64,000 bases of DNA, from NCBI GenBank assembly GCA_965231025.1, contig OZ246407.1, positions 868,001 to 932,000 on the forward strand, read 5' to 3'. The translations under genes and the position numbers were made by a program. The notes below the pieces were generated by a model, which had not been told where the DNA came from, ran no database searches, and saw only the letters and a list, made by a program, of their open reading frames with translations. Source of the stretch: PALSA-1335 sp965231025. GTDB taxonomy: Bacteria > Patescibacteriota > Gracilibacteria > UBA1369. Numbering within the stretch: position 1 is the first letter of the stretch; each line of letters opens with the position of its first letter. Positions 62,893-64,000 of the stretch are shown in pieces.

Positions 62893-63867
62893 ATGGCGAT
62901 TTTTTCGTTTTTAAGTAAAAGGAACCGGACGCACGGCACAAAGAAGAAGACGGCCCCTCCCTGGCGGGGTCCCGGAACGTTCAAAAAAAGCGGCACTTCC
63001 AGCAACATCGCCGAACTACGTTCACCGTACATGAAAAAACCGGTGATCACGGGGAAATTTTTCAAGCGCGGCAGACGGAAAAAGTCCCTGGTCATGCCCA
63101 CCATCCAGCCCAAAACGCTTTCAAAGGCGAAAGGGATACTTACACTCCTCGTCGCGCTGGCCGTCGCCGGAGGACTTGTTTACCTTGTCGGCTTCTCCGG
63201 TTTTTTTGACGTCAAAAGCTGGGAAATAACAGAAGACGGAAACAAAATCACCAATGACGAACCGCTCAACGACCTGATGAAAAAACAGAAATACAAAAAT
63301 CTCATTTTCATCGATGATAAGCAGATTACGACACAGATCAAAGCGCTCCACCCGGAAGTCAAAAAAGTGGTCGTCAAAAAGATCTTCCCCCAGAAAATCA
63401 AGGTTGAAATTGAAAAATATCCAATTGTTGCTAACATAGTGAATGTCGTGCAGGGCATCCAGAAAAAATTCCTGGTGGATACCCAGGGATTTCTGGCCGA
63501 CGAAAACATTGAAAACCCGGAACTTCCATTCATCAAAATCTTCACGAACGAGGTCTACACGGTTCGGACAACCGGCATAGAGGAGGATAAACTGGCGTAT
63601 ATCATGAACGCCATCAACCTCTTTCAGGAAAAATTCGCCATGAAGGTCATCAACGCGGAATACCACGTGCGCGAACGGGAAGTACATCTCCAGACTGAAA
63701 AAAACTTCATGGTCTGGATCGACATGGAAAAAGACCTGAACGAACAGATGGAAAAACTGAAAAAAGCGCTTCCTAAACTGAACATCTACAACACTCCCCT
63801 GGAATACATCGACCTCAGAATCGCAGGAACCGACAACCAAAAAGTCATCTTCAAGCGCCGCAAATAG
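62893..63867 (+). CDS. ftsQ: FtsQ/DivIB-type division protein
   Basis: About 324 residues from the ATG at 62893; a GTG at 62848 would add 15 residues. A basic cytoplasmic part (about 1-90) is followed by one membrane helix (about 91-112), a POTRA domain (FDVKSWEIT and KYKNLIFIDDKQI), and a beta domain. It bridges early and late division proteins. The call rests on the architecture and on position before an Sbp-like gene, as in the divIB-sbp order of Gram-positive bacteria. Confidence 0.82.
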   Translation: MAIFSFLSKRNRTHGTKKKTAPPWRGPGTFKKSGTSSNIAELRSPYMKKPVITGKFFKRGRRKKSLVMPTIQPKTLSKAKGILTLLVALAVAGGLVYLVGFSGFFDVKSWEITEDGNKITNDEPLNDLMKKQKYKNLIFIDDKQITTQIKALHPEVKKVVVKKIFPQKIKVEIEKYPIVANIVNVVQGIQKKFLVDTQGFLADENIENPELPFIKIFTNEVYTVRTTGIEEDKLAYIMNAINLFQEKFAMKVINAEYHVREREVHLQTEKNFMVWIDMEKDLNEQMEKLKKALPKLNIYNTPLEYIDLRIAGTDNQKVIFKRRK

Positions 63868-63872
63868 CCCCA

Positions 63873-63920
63873 CATTCTAAATTCTACATTCTAAACCCTA
63901 AATTCTAAACCCTACCCCCT
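63873..63920 (+). repeat. Short tandem repeat, telomere-like sequence
   Basis: Variants of ATTCTAAA and ATTCTAAACCCTA repeat several times between ftsQ and the next gene (two near-perfect 14-base units at about 63885-63913). It ends in a C-rich stretch just before the Sbp-like start. It is too short to be a centromere or array. Confidence 0.6.
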
Positions 63921-63926
63921 ACTCAT

Positions 63927-64000
63927 ATGATCTGGGCAATCGTCGGCATCATCATCGGCATCATCCTGGGACTTGGCATCAACTTCCCGATTCCCCTGGA
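63927..64000 (+). CDS. Sbp-like (DUF1290) membrane protein, partial
   Basis: Only the first 24 codons lie in the window: MIWAIVGIIIGIILGLGINF, then PIPL. The opening helix with repeated Gly/Ile and the following Pro-rich loop match the start of DUF1290 small basic proteins, which sit between divIB and ftsA in Bacillus. The position directly after ftsQ supports the call, but the fragment is too short to be certain. Confidence 0.5.
   Translation, partial: MIWAIVGIIIGIILGLGINFPIPL

Noticed and set aside
1..64000. UGA recoded as glycine (code 25)
   Set aside because: Intact genes such as recQ and the dCMP deaminase end in TGA at family-typical lengths, and no in-frame TGA interrupts conserved domains.

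Overview
The window (about half G+C, standard genetic code with UGA as stop) looks like a stretch of chromosome from an uncultivated bacterium of the Candidate Phyla Radiation. A Peregrinibacteria-like member is my best guess, from the gene mix: RNase Y, S-layer-homology and lamin-tail surface proteins, a deoxyhypusine-synthase-like and a SpeD-like gene, archaeal-type RNA methyltransferase and kinase genes, and group I intron invasion. UGA-as-glycine relatives are excluded because many intact genes end in TGA. The phylum call is inference; no rRNA is present. I see no IS element, prophage or CRISPR array.

Layout. 1-8.3 kb: small membrane and lipoproteins, RNase Y, a two-domain lamin-tail surface protein, and a CcdA plus DsbA-like disulfide pair. 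8.4-18.2 kb: AI-2E family transporter, VIT/CCC1 transporter, GNAT, pterin dehydratase, cytochrome b5-like lipoprotein, ABC-F ATPase, RlmA, RecQ, EngB and tRNA-Gln. 18.3-30 kb: a tight four-gene operon of giant proteins, transcribed leftward from a consensus promoter carrying a palindrome. It has three paralogous helical/coiled-coil proteins and a SNF2-type helicase fused to a methyltransferase-like domain. I recognise no described system with this make-up; it is the main candidate for something new. 30.6-31.9 kb: gmk, a roughly 525-nt structured RNA with its own promoter and terminator, and ssb. 32-35 kb: Trm11-like methyltransferase, DUF1003 protein, a tRNA-Asn split by an HNH-bearing group I intron, and a rhodanese lipoprotein. 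35-46.6 kb: M3 peptidase, two unknown proteins, a dCMP deaminase/kinase/M23 peptidase operon, a FecR-SLH protein, a large lipoprotein, a CorC/CNNM-type protein and Ung. 46.7-51.4 kb: CsoSCA-like carbonic anhydrase, deoxyhypusine-synthase-like enzyme, SPFH protein and SpeD-like enzyme. 51.5-64 kb: YibE/F, pseudouridine synthase, Dus, TypA, aspartate kinase, MscS, fumarase/aspartase, MgtC/DUF4010, FtsQ and the start of an Sbp-like gene.

How the parts work together. CcdA probably feeds electrons to the DsbA-like oxidoreductase outside the membrane. RlmA, the Trm11-like enzyme, Dus and the RsuA/RluB-type synthase make an RNA-modification set. The DHS-like and SpeD-like genes suggest polyamine chemistry. 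FtsQ and Sbp end the window at a division cluster. Several genes have an extended -10 box ending 6-7 bases before the start codon, which implies leaderless mRNAs.
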